NCBI GenBank assembly: GCA_003560875.1
Contig: PWJQ01000034.1
Location: 1-47,728, forward strand
DNA length: 47,728 nucleotides
Source of the DNA: Methanomassiliicoccaceae archaeon
GTDB lineage: Archaea; Thermoplasmatota; Thermoplasmata; Methanomassiliicoccales; Methanomethylophilaceae
Direction of reading: 5' to 3'
Shown: one piece after another, positions 37,535 through 47,728 of the stretch
Position numbering within the stretch: the first letter of the stretch is position 1
How the letters are laid out: every line of letters begins with the position of its first letter
Notes under the pieces: model-generated
Seen by the model: only the letters and a program-made list of their open reading frames with translations
The model's database searches: none
What the model was told of the DNA's origin: nothing
Made by a program: the position numbers and the translations under genes

Positions 37535-37573
37535 ATACACTCTTTCGTGAATGAAATATCACCGAGGTGAGGA

Positions 37574-38641
37574 ATGGCTGAAAACGAATACAATCTAGGA
37601 TTTTTTCATAAGTACCTCACGGTATGGGTGCTGTTGGGTATTCTGATAGGTGTCGCGTTGGGAAGGCTCATCCCCGGAGTCGCTGACTACCTGGCTTCAA
37701 TACAGGTAGCCCAAGTGAACCTGCCCATTGCGGTACTGCTCTTCGCCATGATGTACCCCATCATGCTGCAGATAGACTTCAGAGAGGTGAAGAACGCAGT
37801 CAAGGCGCCCAAGCCCGTGCTTCTAACACTCTTCGTCAACTGGGGGATAAAGCCCTTCACGATGTTCGCTTTCGCCTGGCTGTTCTTCCAGGTGATATGG
37901 GCTCCTTACCTGGACCCCGGCCTGGCCAATGAGTACATGGCCGGGATGATACTGTTGGGTATCGCACCATGCACGGCCATGGTATTGGTGTTCAGCTATC
38001 TCGCCCGTGGCCTGATGGGTCTGACCCTGGTGCTGGTGGCTATAAACTCCCTGACGATGCTGATATTGTATGCTCCTCTCGGCAACTTCCTGCTCGATGT
38101 CGGCGGCATCTCCATACCCTTCGAGACCATCTTCTTCAGCGTCATGCTGTATGTCGGTGTCTCCCTGGTCGCCGGTTACATCACAAGGACGCAACTGATA
38201 AAGCGCCGTGGCATACAATGGTACGAGACCAGTTTCCTGAAGCCCATGGGCACCATATCAATGGCCGCCCTGATACTGACCTTGGTCTACATATTCATGT
38301 TGCAGGGGGACGTCATGATAGAGAACCCGCTCTCGGTGGTCATGATCGCCATTCCGTTGACGCTGCAGATCATCCTCATATTCGCTGTCGGTCTGGGGCT
38401 GTCGAAGGTTTTGAAACTATCATACGAGGAGGCCGCCCCGGTGTCTTTGATAGGTACCAGCAATCACTTCGAAGTGGCGATAGCCACCGCGGTGATGGTG
38501 TTCGGGATCGGTAGCGGCGCCGCCTTGGCGACCGTCGTCGGTGTCCTCATCGAGGTTCCGATAATGCTTCTGCTGGTGGCCATCCTGTTGCGATTTAGGA
38601 ACAGATTCCCGCACTATGTAGACTTCAAAGAAGCCGTTTAA
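37574..38641 (+). CDS. acr3: ACR3-family arsenite efflux transporter
   Basis: MMYPIMLQIDFREVKNAVKAPKPVLLTLFVNWGIKPFTMFAFAWLFF, MILLGIAPCTAMVLVFSYLARG, LTLVLVAINSLTMLILYAPLG, SNHFEVAIATAVMVFG. Confidence 0.93.
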   Translation: MAENEYNLGFFHKYLTVWVLLGILIGVALGRLIPGVADYLASIQVAQVNLPIAVLLFAMMYPIMLQIDFREVKNAVKAPKPVLLTLFVNWGIKPFTMFAFAWLFFQVIWAPYLDPGLANEYMAGMILLGIAPCTAMVLVFSYLARGLMGLTLVLVAINSLTMLILYAPLGNFLLDVGGISIPFETIFFSVMLYVGVSLVAGYITRTQLIKRRGIQWYETSFLKPMGTISMAALILTLVYIFMLQGDVMIENPLSVVMIAIPLTLQIILIFAVGLGLSKVLKLSYEEAAPVSLIGTSNHFEVAIATAVMVFGIGSGAALATVVGVLIEVPIMLLLVAILLRFRNRFPHYVDFKEAV

Positions 38642-38647
38642 GCACCA

Positions 38648-39484
38648 TCAAAGCATGGAGCCGTGCAGAAAGAGGTCCACCCTGGCCCGGTGGACCTCGC
38701 TTTCAATCTTCCTTTCCAACACCGGGTCGTGGAAGCTTCTGAAATCCAGATCGTCATATTCCACATCCATGAGGATCAGGTTCCGCGGGTCTGCCAGTCC
38801 GAACTGAAGATCCTCACCTTCCAGGGCTCGGGTGACATCCCCGATATCCGCCTTCCCGTTGCCCACGCCCTCGATGGCAGCCACAATGCGCCTTATCATG
38901 TTCCACAGGAATCGGTGGGCATGGAAATCCAATGTGACGACCTCTCCAGCATCGATTTCAATGGAACGAAGTTCGACAACCGTCCCCCGCCCTTCGTCAC
39001 GACAGAAACGACGGAAATCCTGCACTCCTTGGAACAATGCGGCACACTCCCGCATCTTCTCCACGTCGAGATCCTTCCTAGGAAGGATGTACCGGTAGTA
39101 TCGGCGATCGGCACGACGGATGTTGCGGCCCGCATCGATCTCGGCCACCGAGAGGAAATGGACGTTCTCGCATACCGCGTTCAGCGCCCGGAGCAGAGAA
39201 ACGTCGTCCATAATAGTGTTGAATGCCACCACATTGCCGAGGGAACTCACACCAGAATCGGTGCGACTGGCGGCCTTGAGTCCATGGTCGGAACCCCTCC
39301 CGGCGGGGGAGATGTTGTCCAATGCCCTTATGATGTCCCCTTCGACAGTCCTCAAACCCGGTTGTCTCTGAGACCCATAATACTCCTCACCGCGGTATGC
39401 GACCTTGACGGCCACTCTTCTACACGGTGGCGTACTGGCCCTTTCGATGTTATGATGGTGTGAATCCACAATCCTGCAGAACAA
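38648..39484 (-). CDS. truA: tRNA pseudouridine synthase TruA (exact start uncertain)
   Basis: VAVKVAYRGEEYYGSQRQPGLRTVEGDI, AASRTDSGVSSLGNVVAF, RRYYRYIL, FHAHRFLWNMIRRIVAAIEGVG. Confidence 0.93.
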   Translation of the reverse strand: MFCRIVDSHHHNIERASTPPCRRVAVKVAYRGEEYYGSQRQPGLRTVEGDIIRALDNISPAGRGSDHGLKAASRTDSGVSSLGNVVAFNTIMDDVSLLRALNAVCENVHFLSVAEIDAGRNIRRADRRYYRYILPRKDLDVEKMRECAALFQGVQDFRRFCRDEGRGTVVELRSIEIDAGEVVTLDFHAHRFLWNMIRRIVAAIEGVGNGKADIGDVTRALEGEDLQFGLADPRNLILMDVEYDDLDFRSFHDPVLERKIESEVHRARVDLFLHGSML

Positions 39485-39529
39485 AGGACTTTTAAATAAT
39501 GTCCTGAATTATGTAGGCATTCTGAAGGA

Positions 39530-40738
39530 ATGGGTTTTATGCAGGCATCCAGGCGCTCAATGAAGATGTATTACGCCATCAGACAGGTGACAATACCAGC
39601 TGACGAGATGGAAAGCAAGGGCGCCGAGGTCATTAGGATGAACATCGGTGATCCCAACAAATGGGACTTCGAGACGCCGGAGTATTTCAAGGCCGCTCTG
39701 CGAGAAGCAGTGGACATGGTCGACAACGGTTACGGCGATTCCCAAGGAAGCCTGGAGTTGCGCAAGGCCATCGTCGATCGGGAGTTCGAGAAGCACGGAG
39801 TCCGTATCAGTTCTGAAAATGTCATAGTCACCAATGGTGTCAGTGAATCCGTCCAGGTCATCCTGGGAGCCATGCTTGAAGCCGGCGATGAGATCCTCGT
39901 CCCCGGTCCAGGATATCCTTCCTATACGCAATACATCGGGTTCTTCGACGGCGTCCCCGTTCCTTACGAGCAGGTCGAGGAGAACGATTGGCAACCTGAT
40001 ATAGACATGATGAGAGCCCGTATCAGTGATAAGACCAAGGGCATCGTCGTCATAAACCCCAATAACCCCACCGGTGCCGTCTATCCTGAGAAGACCATCA
40101 AAGAGATAGCCGACCTAGCTGCCGAGTATGACATACCCATACTCTCCGATGAGATATATGACAAGATAACCTTCGATACCCCGTTCCACTCATTCTCACG
40201 CACCTCTTCAGACGTTAAGAAGATAATAATGAACGGGTTCTCCAAGGTGAATCTGATGCCGGGATGGAGGGTCGGTTACAGTTATTTCATGGATGAATCG
40301 GGCGAATTGGATGATATCTTCGAAGGCGTCATGCGCCAACTACGGGCCCGTCTCTGTCCCAACGTGCCTTGTCAATGGGCGGCGAGGGCTTCCCTGCAGG
40401 GTCCGCAGGATTACATCAATGAGATGAACGACAAACTATCCAGCAGGGCCGATTATTCCTATAAGAGACTCAACGAGATACCGGGACTCTCAACCCGACG
40501 GGCCAAAGGCTCCATGTTCATGTTCCCCAAGGTGGAGGCTGACCTGTGGAAGACCGATATGGACTTCATACTCGATGTACTCTGGAACACCGGCGTCCTC
40601 TTCGTCCCTGGTACCGGTTTCTGCGAGGAGTTCGGACAGCGTCACTTCCGTACCATAATACTGCCGGACATCCCTACCCTGGAGAAGGCCTACGATAAGC
40701 TGGAGACCTTCATGGCCGGTAAGATGAAGAAGGCTTGA
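39530..40738 (+). CDS. Class I/II pyridoxal-phosphate aminotransferase (alanine/aspartate aminotransferase-like)
   Basis: RMNIGDPNKWDFETPEYFKAA, VINPNNPTGAVY, ILSDEIYDKITF, NGFSKVNLMPGWRVGY. Confidence 0.93.
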   Translation: MGFMQASRRSMKMYYAIRQVTIPADEMESKGAEVIRMNIGDPNKWDFETPEYFKAALREAVDMVDNGYGDSQGSLELRKAIVDREFEKHGVRISSENVIVTNGVSESVQVILGAMLEAGDEILVPGPGYPSYTQYIGFFDGVPVPYEQVEENDWQPDIDMMRARISDKTKGIVVINPNNPTGAVYPEKTIKEIADLAAEYDIPILSDEIYDKITFDTPFHSFSRTSSDVKKIIMNGFSKVNLMPGWRVGYSYFMDESGELDDIFEGVMRQLRARLCPNVPCQWAARASLQGPQDYINEMNDKLSSRADYSYKRLNEIPGLSTRRAKGSMFMFPKVEADLWKTDMDFILDVLWNTGVLFVPGTGFCEEFGQRHFRTIILPDIPTLEKAYDKLETFMAGKMKKA

Positions 40739-40751
40739 AAGGGTTTGTCGC

Positions 40752-41162
40752 CTACTCGAGGCGCTTCAGCATCTTTATGGCCGAGTCGACGGCGTCGCGT
40801 CCCTTCTCGATACGCTTCTCAGCCTGCAGACGGGTCATGCCCGGGCCGGTTATGCCCAAAGACACGGGTTTATCGTACTCCAAAGCCAAGTCGGCGATCT
40901 TCCTCGATGCGTGACCGGCTACGATGTCGTCATGCTTGGTCTCGCCCTCGAGGACCGTTCCCAATGTGACCACGGCGTCGATATTTTCCATCTTCAGAAG
41001 CTTCTTGATCGCCAGTGGCATATCGAAGACGCCCGGGACGAAGATGGTCTCCACTATCTCCGCATCCAGGAATTCCGCTTGTGACTTCGCTCTCTCCATC
41101 ATCATAGATGTGATGTCGAAGTTGAACTCCGCCACCACCATTCCCAACTTGTAACTTTTCAT
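40752..41162 (-). CDS. ribH: 6,7-dimethyl-8-ribityllumazine synthase
   Basis: [56 protein letters not shown]. Confidence 0.96.
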   Translation of the reverse strand: MKSYKLGMVVAEFNFDITSMMMERAKSQAEFLDAEIVETIFVPGVFDMPLAIKKLLKMENIDAVVTLGTVLEGETKHDDIVAGHASRKIADLALEYDKPVSLGITGPGMTRLQAEKRIEKGRDAVDSAIKMLKRLE

Positions 41163-41174
41163 AACATATCCTCC

Positions 41175-42075
<901 letters not shown>

Positions 42076-42081
42076 ATCCCC

Positions 42082-42780
42082 TCAGTGTTTGGCCCATGCT
42101 TCGATGATATCCTTGCCTTCCAGGAACACCAGGCCATTACGTTCAGCGTATTCGAATGCCTTTTCCTTGGATAAAGCTTCCCCATCATCTCCCATCATCT
42201 CGCAGATCGTGGCCGAGGGAGTCAGTCCCGCCATCATGGTCAGGACGGTACTCATCTCAGTGTGGCCTTTGCGCGTGCTCAGGAGCTCATCGCTGGTGCG
42301 GAGGAGGTGTACATGACCAGGGGCGCGGAAATGTTTTCCGAATTCATTCCTCTTTGCGGACGCATCATCGTTCAAACCGGCGATTTTTGCCAGTTCGACT
42401 ATGGTCAGCGAGCGGTCCTTGTCGGTTATGCCTGTGTAGGTGTCACGATGGTTTACTGTGATAGAGAAGGCCGATTTGGTGTCATAGGGGATGTCGAAAG
42501 GGGTCAGGCCGCTCATCGCCGGATAATCTGTGGAGGCCATTGCGAACAGGTCGGCCAAGAACGGGAGCCCGAGCTCCTCTGCCAATGGTCCGTGCAAGCT
42601 GGTGCAAATCAGACCACCACCGTCTTTACGCATGGTACGTATGTGTGAATGATCCACATACTGTGAGGCAACCACCATGTCTGTCTCCCTCTCCCGGTCG
42701 TCAAAGTCATAGACCAGGACCATCTTTCCCTTCTTTAGTTCGTTCAGGGCTTTTTCCACGATGTCCATCGTAATCTCCAT
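42082..42780 (-). CDS. ribB: 3,4-dihydroxy-2-butanone 4-phosphate synthase
   Basis: GKMVLVYDFDDRERETDMVVAS, VNHRDTYTGITDKDRSLTI, FRAPGHVHLLRTS, RKGHTEMSTVL. Confidence 0.96.
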   Translation of the reverse strand: MEITMDIVEKALNELKKGKMVLVYDFDDRERETDMVVASQYVDHSHIRTMRKDGGGLICTSLHGPLAEELGLPFLADLFAMASTDYPAMSGLTPFDIPYDTKSAFSITVNHRDTYTGITDKDRSLTIVELAKIAGLNDDASAKRNEFGKHFRAPGHVHLLRTSDELLSTRKGHTEMSTVLTMMAGLTPSATICEMMGDDGEALSKEKAFEYAERNGLVFLEGKDIIEAWAKH

Positions 42781-42944
42781 CCCATCCGAGGCTTGAAGCT
42801 CTGGATGAATGATGAGTACATCGGGCCGAGGTTAAAATATCTTTACTCTACTACCAAAGTTTAGATTGGTCCCATCAAACATTCCTGGCTTTATGATTCT
42901 GATGAGATATAATATTTATATGAACAATACTATCACATGACATT

Positions 42945-43991
42945 ATGTCGGCATCCGTCGAACCGACACTGTTAGATTTTGTCAACGGTGGGAGCAGGAT
43001 TGGACGTGCTATAAGCGAGACTCCTGAGCAGTTAGAGATATCTCTTTCCGCGAATATTGATATACAATATGAATTCAACAAGGTATGCGTTTGTGGAATG
43101 GGAGCATCGGCGATTGCCGGTGATATATTCGCTGATTTCGCCAATGAGACCTCGTCAATGCCTATCAACGTCGTCCGCGACGTCATTCTGCCACGATGGG
43201 TCGACTCTGAAACCCTCACTTTGATCACGAGTTACTCCGGAAACACCTGGGAGACCTTGGAGCTTTACAAGCAGGCCCAAGCCCGGGGATGTCCGATGGT
43301 CTCCATGACCTCAGGAGGGGAACTGCAGAGATTGGGTCAGAGGGACGGTGTGCCGACCTTCAACGTTCCCAACGGCATACAGCCAAGGGCCGCTCTGGGC
43401 CACATGCTTGGCTTGACCGCAAACACATTGGAGTCCCTCGGCGTATGTCCATCGAGGACGGAGCTCATTAGGATAATACCGGAACTCAAGGTCCTGAGGG
43501 ATTCGATGATGCCCAACTCCGGTGACAACGAAGCCATAAACCTCGCTGAGTCCCTTTACGGTACCGTACCTGTGATATACGGCCATCCCAACATGGCCGC
43601 TTCCGCTCTGAGGTGGAAGACTCAGATCAACGAGAACTCGAAGATGTTGGCCTTCTCAGGAATAATGCCGGAGTTCAACCACAACGAGATAGTGGGTTGG
43701 GTGGAGGGTAGCCCCTCTATGAGGTGTTCCCCCGTCGTCCTGTACGACTACAACGCGCCGGACACTTTGAAGAGGATAATCGACGCCACTGTGGAAAGTC
43801 TACGTGAATCGGGCGTTGAGGTACACGAGGTGCAGGTGGAGGGCGAAGGCAGCCTGGAGAAGAACCTCAGGTCATCCATAATCGGAGACTTCGTCTCCCT
43901 GTATCTGGCTTTTCTGCGAAAGGTCGATCCCGAACCGGTCGCATCCATAATGTCCTTGAAGGAGAGGCTTCGCCTCTCCCTTCGCCTATGA
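42945..43991 (+). CDS. Bifunctional phosphoglucose/phosphomannose isomerase (SIS domain)
   Basis: VCVCGMGASAIAGDIFADF, ITSYSGNTWETLELYKQAQARGCPMVSMTSGG, RWKTQINENSKMLAFSGIMPEFNHNEIVGW. Confidence 0.92.
   Translation: MSASVEPTLLDFVNGGSRIGRAISETPEQLEISLSANIDIQYEFNKVCVCGMGASAIAGDIFADFANETSSMPINVVRDVILPRWVDSETLTLITSYSGNTWETLELYKQAQARGCPMVSMTSGGELQRLGQRDGVPTFNVPNGIQPRAALGHMLGLTANTLESLGVCPSRTELIRIIPELKVLRDSMMPNSGDNEAINLAESLYGTVPVIYGHPNMAASALRWKTQINENSKMLAFSGIMPEFNHNEIVGWVEGSPSMRCSPVVLYDYNAPDTLKRIIDATVESLRESGVEVHEVQVEGEGSLEKNLRSSIIGDFVSLYLAFLRKVDPEPVASIMSLKERLRLSLRL
43961..43979 (+). repeat. Perfect 8-bp hairpin GGAGAGGC-TTC-GCCTCTCC inside the 3' end of the PGI/PMI gene
   Basis: Directly visible; ends 12 nt before the last base of the stop codon. 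Confidence 0.85.
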
Positions 43992-44046
43992 GGCCTGTTC
44001 AGGGATACATTAATAAAAGAAAAGCGTATGGGAATTCTGAGCATCC

Positions 44047-45324
44047 ATGATAAACCAGGAAGCCCTTTGGATTCGTGACAAGGTCAAGACCCATAACAAA
44101 TGGTTCGAGGAGTGCATCCCCATGATAGCCTCCGAGAATCTGATGAGTCCTCTGGCCAAGGAGATGTTGATTTCTGATTTCGCCGACCGCTATGCCGAAG
44201 GGCTACCGGGAAAGAGGTACTATCAGGGCAACATATACGTCGACCAGGTGGAGTCCAAGGCCATGGAGATGGCCAGGGAGTTGTTCGAATGCAACTTCGC
44301 TGATCTGAGACCCATCTCCGGGACAGTCGCCAACATGGCAGTCCTTTTCGCTTTCGCTGAGCCTGGTGATGTAATCACCACCTGCGCTCTGGCTCAGGGA
44401 GCGCACATATCCACCGCCAAGTTCGGGGCCTTCGGCCTCAGGGCGGTGGAATCGGTCAACTATCCGTTCAACGAGAGTGACATGAACCTGGATGTTGACG
44501 GGACCATCAAGCTACTGAAGGAGGTCAAACCCAAGGTTGCTCAGTTCGGTCTCTCCGTCTTCCTGTTCCCGCCGCCGCTGAAGGATTTGCAGGACACTTT
44601 CCAGGAGATCGGCTGTACCGTGTGGTATGATGCCGCACACGTTCTCGGACTCATCGCTGGCGGTCAATTCCAAGACCCCTTCCGCGAAGGTGTCAACGTG
44701 ATGTCCTCCAGCACGCACAAGACATTCCCCGGGCCTAACCACGGCATGCTGCTCGGTCACAACCTCGATGAGGAACAGGAGAAGGCACTGTACAGGGCTG
44801 TTTTCCCCGGTGTCACCAGCAGCCACCATCTCCATGCGATGGCCGCTCTGGCCATCACTCTGGCGGAACAGAAGGTCTTCGCCAAGGAATATGCCGCTCA
44901 GACCGTCAAGAACTCCCGTGCCCTCGGTGAGGCCCTCTACGAGAGGGGTGTGGACGTACTCTGCCCCGACCTTGGCTTCACCCGTTCCCACGCTATAGCC
45001 GTGGACGTCTCCAAGTTCGGAGGCGGTAAGACCGTCGCCCAGGACCTCGAGGACGCCAACATCATCTGCAACAAGAACATGCTGCCCAGCGACACCTCGG
45101 CCATAAAACCATCGGGCATCAGGCTCGGTGTCCAGGAACTGACTCGGGTGGGCATGAAGGAGAGCGAGATGGTCCAGGTCGCGGAGCTTGTGGCAAGGGT
45201 GTGCAACAAAGACCCCACCGCCAAGGTCAAGGAGGATGTGAAGGAGCTCAAGCGCAACTTCACAAAGATCCGCTACTGCTTCAACGAGGGCGAGGAAGCC
45301 TATCGCTTCCACGAGCTGGTCTGA
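44047..45324 (+). CDS. glyA: Serine hydroxymethyltransferase (archaeal type)
   Basis: ECIPMIASENLMSPLAKEML, DRYAEGLPGKRYYQGNIYVDQVE, VMSSSTHKTFPGPNHGMLLG, KPSGIRLGVQELTRVGM. Confidence 0.96.
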   Translation: MINQEALWIRDKVKTHNKWFEECIPMIASENLMSPLAKEMLISDFADRYAEGLPGKRYYQGNIYVDQVESKAMEMARELFECNFADLRPISGTVANMAVLFAFAEPGDVITTCALAQGAHISTAKFGAFGLRAVESVNYPFNESDMNLDVDGTIKLLKEVKPKVAQFGLSVFLFPPPLKDLQDTFQEIGCTVWYDAAHVLGLIAGGQFQDPFREGVNVMSSSTHKTFPGPNHGMLLGHNLDEEQEKALYRAVFPGVTSSHHLHAMAALAITLAEQKVFAKEYAAQTVKNSRALGEALYERGVDVLCPDLGFTRSHAIAVDVSKFGGGKTVAQDLEDANIICNKNMLPSDTSAIKPSGIRLGVQELTRVGMKESEMVQVAELVARVCNKDPTAKVKEDVKELKRNFTKIRYCFNEGEEAYRFHELV

Positions 45325-45457
45325 TACAAAGATCCAAGCCTTGGACCCCAACCCTTTTCCATTCCATTTTTCAACTCATAGGCGTGTCATAAACTGCTGA
45401 CCGTCGGATGTCCCAGCGGAATATCCGCAATCACATTGAACACTTGAAAGGCCTTTT

Positions 45458-46381
45458 TCATTCCAGGCCCGAAAGGAGTTGGCAGGCCTTGCATTTGGCT
45501 CCTAGCGTGGGCTCGCCGCAGGAACATTCACTCAAATCCGTCTGTGGCATCCTCTCCCGTAGCATGGGGGCCAATTGATCGTAGGAAGAAAGTATGCTGA
45601 ACTTGGAACCCGGGGATCTCTTCTCCAACTCATCTATTATGAAACGGTATTGATTGCGGAGGGCCGCATCCGCATATGGGCATTCGCCGTCATGGAATTC
45701 AAGGCCGGCGCACATCGCATAGAGGTAGGATTCCTTCTCCGGGATGGTTCTCAGTGGTTGGATCCTCGGAACCAGGCCTGGTTGGACCTTGACGTGAGGC
45801 CCCATCCTCGCCATCCTCTCCACATCGCCACGGGCGAAGTTCATCATCAGCGATTGAGCTGTGTCATCGAGATTCAGACCGGTGGCAAGATGTCCGCACT
45901 CCAATTCCCTGGCCATGGAGTTGAGGCATTTGCGACGCAGCACGCCGCAATAGGTGCAGGGGCCGGTCGAACCACACACTGGCGCAATGTCGTCCATGCC
46001 CTTGCCGAACTCATCGACGAAGGAACGTTCATGATACGGTACGGAATGTTCCCGGCAGTAACTCTGGACGATGTCCAGGCTCGGTCTTCGATAACCTTCT
46101 ATGCCCTCATCGATGGACAGGCAGTGTATCTCGGCATCCCTGCGTTTACCGAAGGTCCGGCGGATGAGGTCGAGAGTGACCATACTGTCCTTGCCGCCCG
46201 ATACGGCGACGGCTATCCGCGAACCCCGTGATAGATCCACTTGTTTACGGAGCTCCCTCTTCACCCTCCGTTCCACATAAGCCATGAAATGTGCGGCGCA
46301 GAGATGGCTTCCGTTGTAGCGGATAAAGGTCACGGCCTCATTCTGGCATTGGTCACATCTCAATGGCAGGCCTCCGATCAA
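45458..46381 (-). CDS. tRNA 2-thiolation / Ncs6-TtuA-like PP-loop ATPase (TIGR00269-type)
   Basis: CDQCQNEAVTFIRYNGSHLCAAHF, IAVAVSGGKDSMVTLDLI, CTYCGVLRRKCLNSMARELECGHLATGLNLDDTAQSLMMN, C-terminal CSCGEPTLGAKCKACQL. Confidence 0.92.
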   Translation of the reverse strand: MIGGLPLRCDQCQNEAVTFIRYNGSHLCAAHFMAYVERRVKRELRKQVDLSRGSRIAVAVSGGKDSMVTLDLIRRTFGKRRDAEIHCLSIDEGIEGYRRPSLDIVQSYCREHSVPYHERSFVDEFGKGMDDIAPVCGSTGPCTYCGVLRRKCLNSMARELECGHLATGLNLDDTAQSLMMNFARGDVERMARMGPHVKVQPGLVPRIQPLRTIPEKESYLYAMCAGLEFHDGECPYADAALRNQYRFIIDELEKRSPGSKFSILSSYDQLAPMLRERMPQTDLSECSCGEPTLGAKCKACQLLSGLE

Positions 46382-47538
46382 CGGTCCATCATCTGCTCCA
46401 GTTTACCCATCAGTACCTTCGCGGGCATGTCAGGGATGGAGATGTATGTGGTCCTACCTCCGTCAGGATCCCCCTGGACCTTGGTATGGACAAGGCCGAG
46501 ATCGTGAAGGTCGTTGACATAGTTCCAGAATTGGGTGTGTTTCCGGGGGTTCTCACCATACTCCTCCGCGACCACGTGATACGTCTTCTCGGCGCGTCCT
46601 GTGTTCACATAGGCCTCGTCCTTGAGGCAGCGGGTGACGGCCAACAGGGTGAGCATACGGTGTCTGTCCAACTGTTCCAGTTTCGATTCCGTGATTGTCG
46701 AATAGGTCAGGGCCTTGGCCTCACGGACGTATTCCGGCCTTACCTCGCTGACACCGTCCTCCTCCGCCAACAATGCTGATTTCTCCAGCATCTCTATGGC
46801 GAACCGGGCATCCCCCCATTCCGAGGCGATGTCAGCTATCAGATGCATGGAGTCATCTTCGATGGAACCGGGGACGATGGCCATTTCCGCTCTGCTGTTG
46901 ACGATATCGTACAGTTCATCCCTGTTGTATCGACCGAAACGTACCGTGTTGGCACGTTTGAAGGTGGACATCGATGCCTGGTCCAGGCGGTCGATCACAT
47001 GTTCCTGCGATATCATCATCAGCGACAGGGACGTGGAGAGGTCCCCCTTCTCCTCATTGAACCTCGATAATTGGTAGACAAGGTCGTCAGCACCCTTCTT
47101 GATCAGTACGTCAACCTCGTCCAGAACCACTATGAGCCGCAAACGACGTTTGTCAACATGACGCTTGAGTGTCCGCAACATCTCTGAGACAGAGAATCCG
47201 CGGTCAGGATACCCCGGGTCGAAATGCCAAATCATAGACAGCAGGGCGCTGGACTCAGTGTTGCTCTGCCTGCAGTTGACCATGACGTAGTCCATGGGTA
47301 TGCCCTTTTCAGAAGCGTGCCTCAGGGCATCCATACAGAACCTCTTCGCTGTGGCGGTCTTGCCTGTTCCGACAGGGCCTATCAGGAATGCGGACTGCGG
47401 GACGCCGCTCTCCACGACTGGTCGGAAGAGCATACTCAAGGAACGCATCTGGTCCTGACGGTGGATCAATGTGTTGGGCACATAGTCGAAGGTCAGCACC
47501 TTGGGGTCACGTATGATGGTCGTCCTTCTCTCAAACAT
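46378..47538 (-). CDS. orc1/cdc6: Orc1/Cdc6-family replication initiator
   Basis: PNTLIHRQDQMRSL, GPVGTGKTATAKRF (Walker A), RLIVVLDEVDVLI (Walker B), C-terminal winged-helix region with GGRTTYIS. Confidence 0.93.
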   Translation of the reverse strand: MFERRTTIIRDPKVLTFDYVPNTLIHRQDQMRSLSMLFRPVVESGVPQSAFLIGPVGTGKTATAKRFCMDALRHASEKGIPMDYVMVNCRQSNTESSALLSMIWHFDPGYPDRGFSVSEMLRTLKRHVDKRRLRLIVVLDEVDVLIKKGADDLVYQLSRFNEEKGDLSTSLSLMMISQEHVIDRLDQASMSTFKRANTVRFGRYNRDELYDIVNSRAEMAIVPGSIEDDSMHLIADIASEWGDARFAIEMLEKSALLAEEDGVSEVRPEYVREAKALTYSTITESKLEQLDRHRMLTLLAVTRCLKDEAYVNTGRAEKTYHVVAEEYGENPRKHTQFWNYVNDLHDLGLVHTKVQGDPDGGRTTYISIPDMPAKVLMGKLEQMMDR

Positions 47539-47728
47539 CTTCGGTCCTGCTCACCCTGAGGAATCCCGAGAAGGGTATGACTTCGACCCCTCCCGCCTCT
47601 ACCAAGTCCGCCGCCAGATTCATCCCGAGTGAGTCAGAGGACATGTGTCCGGCGACGACCACGTTGATATGGTATTTCTTACATTCATCAATATGCTTAT
47701 CGGGGAAATGCATACCGACGACGGTACC
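47531..47728 (-). CDS. NIF3-like protein, C-terminal part (5' end outside the window)
   Basis: In-frame reading from the window edge: GTVVGMHFPDKHIDECKKYHINVVVAGHMSSDSLGMNLAADLVEAGGVEVIPFSGFLRVSR. Confidence 0.75.
   Translation of the reverse strand, partial: GTVVGMHFPDKHIDECKKYHINVVVAGHMSSDSLGMNLAADLVEAGGVEVIPFSGFLRVSRTEDV

Noticed and set aside
38663-39463. 266-aa + strand ORF antisense to truA
   Set aside because: Low-complexity, unrecognisable translation mirroring the clearly recognised TruA frame; typical antisense ORF in GC-rich coding DNA.
42781-42944. RbkR-type or FMN-riboswitch control upstream of ribB
   Set aside because: Only a weak CTTT...AAAG dyad is visible; no convincing palindrome or RFN-like structure.
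44512-45351. 279-aa - strand ORF antisense to glyA
   Set aside because: glyA frame is unambiguous; the antisense reading has no motifs.
46378-47728. Possible replication origin next to orc1/cdc6
   Set aside because: orc1 overlaps coding sequence on both sides (46378-46381 and 47531-47538) and I saw no ORB-like repeats in the window; an origin, if nearby, would be outside.

Overview
This looks like an ordinary chromosomal core segment from an archaeon. Archaeal-type ThrRS and MetRS, RLI/ABCE1, Orc1/Cdc6, RibL and archaeal RibC, ThiD-ThiN and Shine-Dalgarno (SD) plus TATA signals all support this; Thermoplasmata/Methanomassiliicoccales-like is my guess and is untested. I see no CRISPR array, IS element, prophage or rRNA. 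Main blocks are: thrS (partial); an exported FKBP; three GT4 glycosyltransferases plus a VTT/DedA-like membrane protein; thiDN; an arginine island (argGH / argCJBD plus an ACT-domain protein); a CruF-like carotenoid protein; MarC; tRNA-Thr(TGT) and tRNA-Arg(CCT); three peptidyl-prolyl isomerases in all; RLI / MarR / two MATE pumps; metG plus PHP; a four-module PAPS-reductase-like protein; ACR3 with an ArsR-like palindrome; truA; the ribB-ribL-ribC-ribH cluster; PGI/PMI; glyA; a TIGR00269 thiolase; orc1; and a partial NIF3. The observations I rate most worth checking are: (1) a possible ~300-nt structured ncRNA at ~18581-18893, with a TATA box, a closing terminal helix and a T-run; (2) two genes whose reading frames can only be fully recovered from a CTG start directly after a GGTGAT SD; (3) convergent genes that repeatedly overlap by exactly 4 nt through their stop codons; (4) an ArsR-like operator before an orphan ACR3; (5) gene-conversion-like mosaicism between two tandem glycosyltransferases. 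All homology calls are by eye from the translated sequences; no database search was run.
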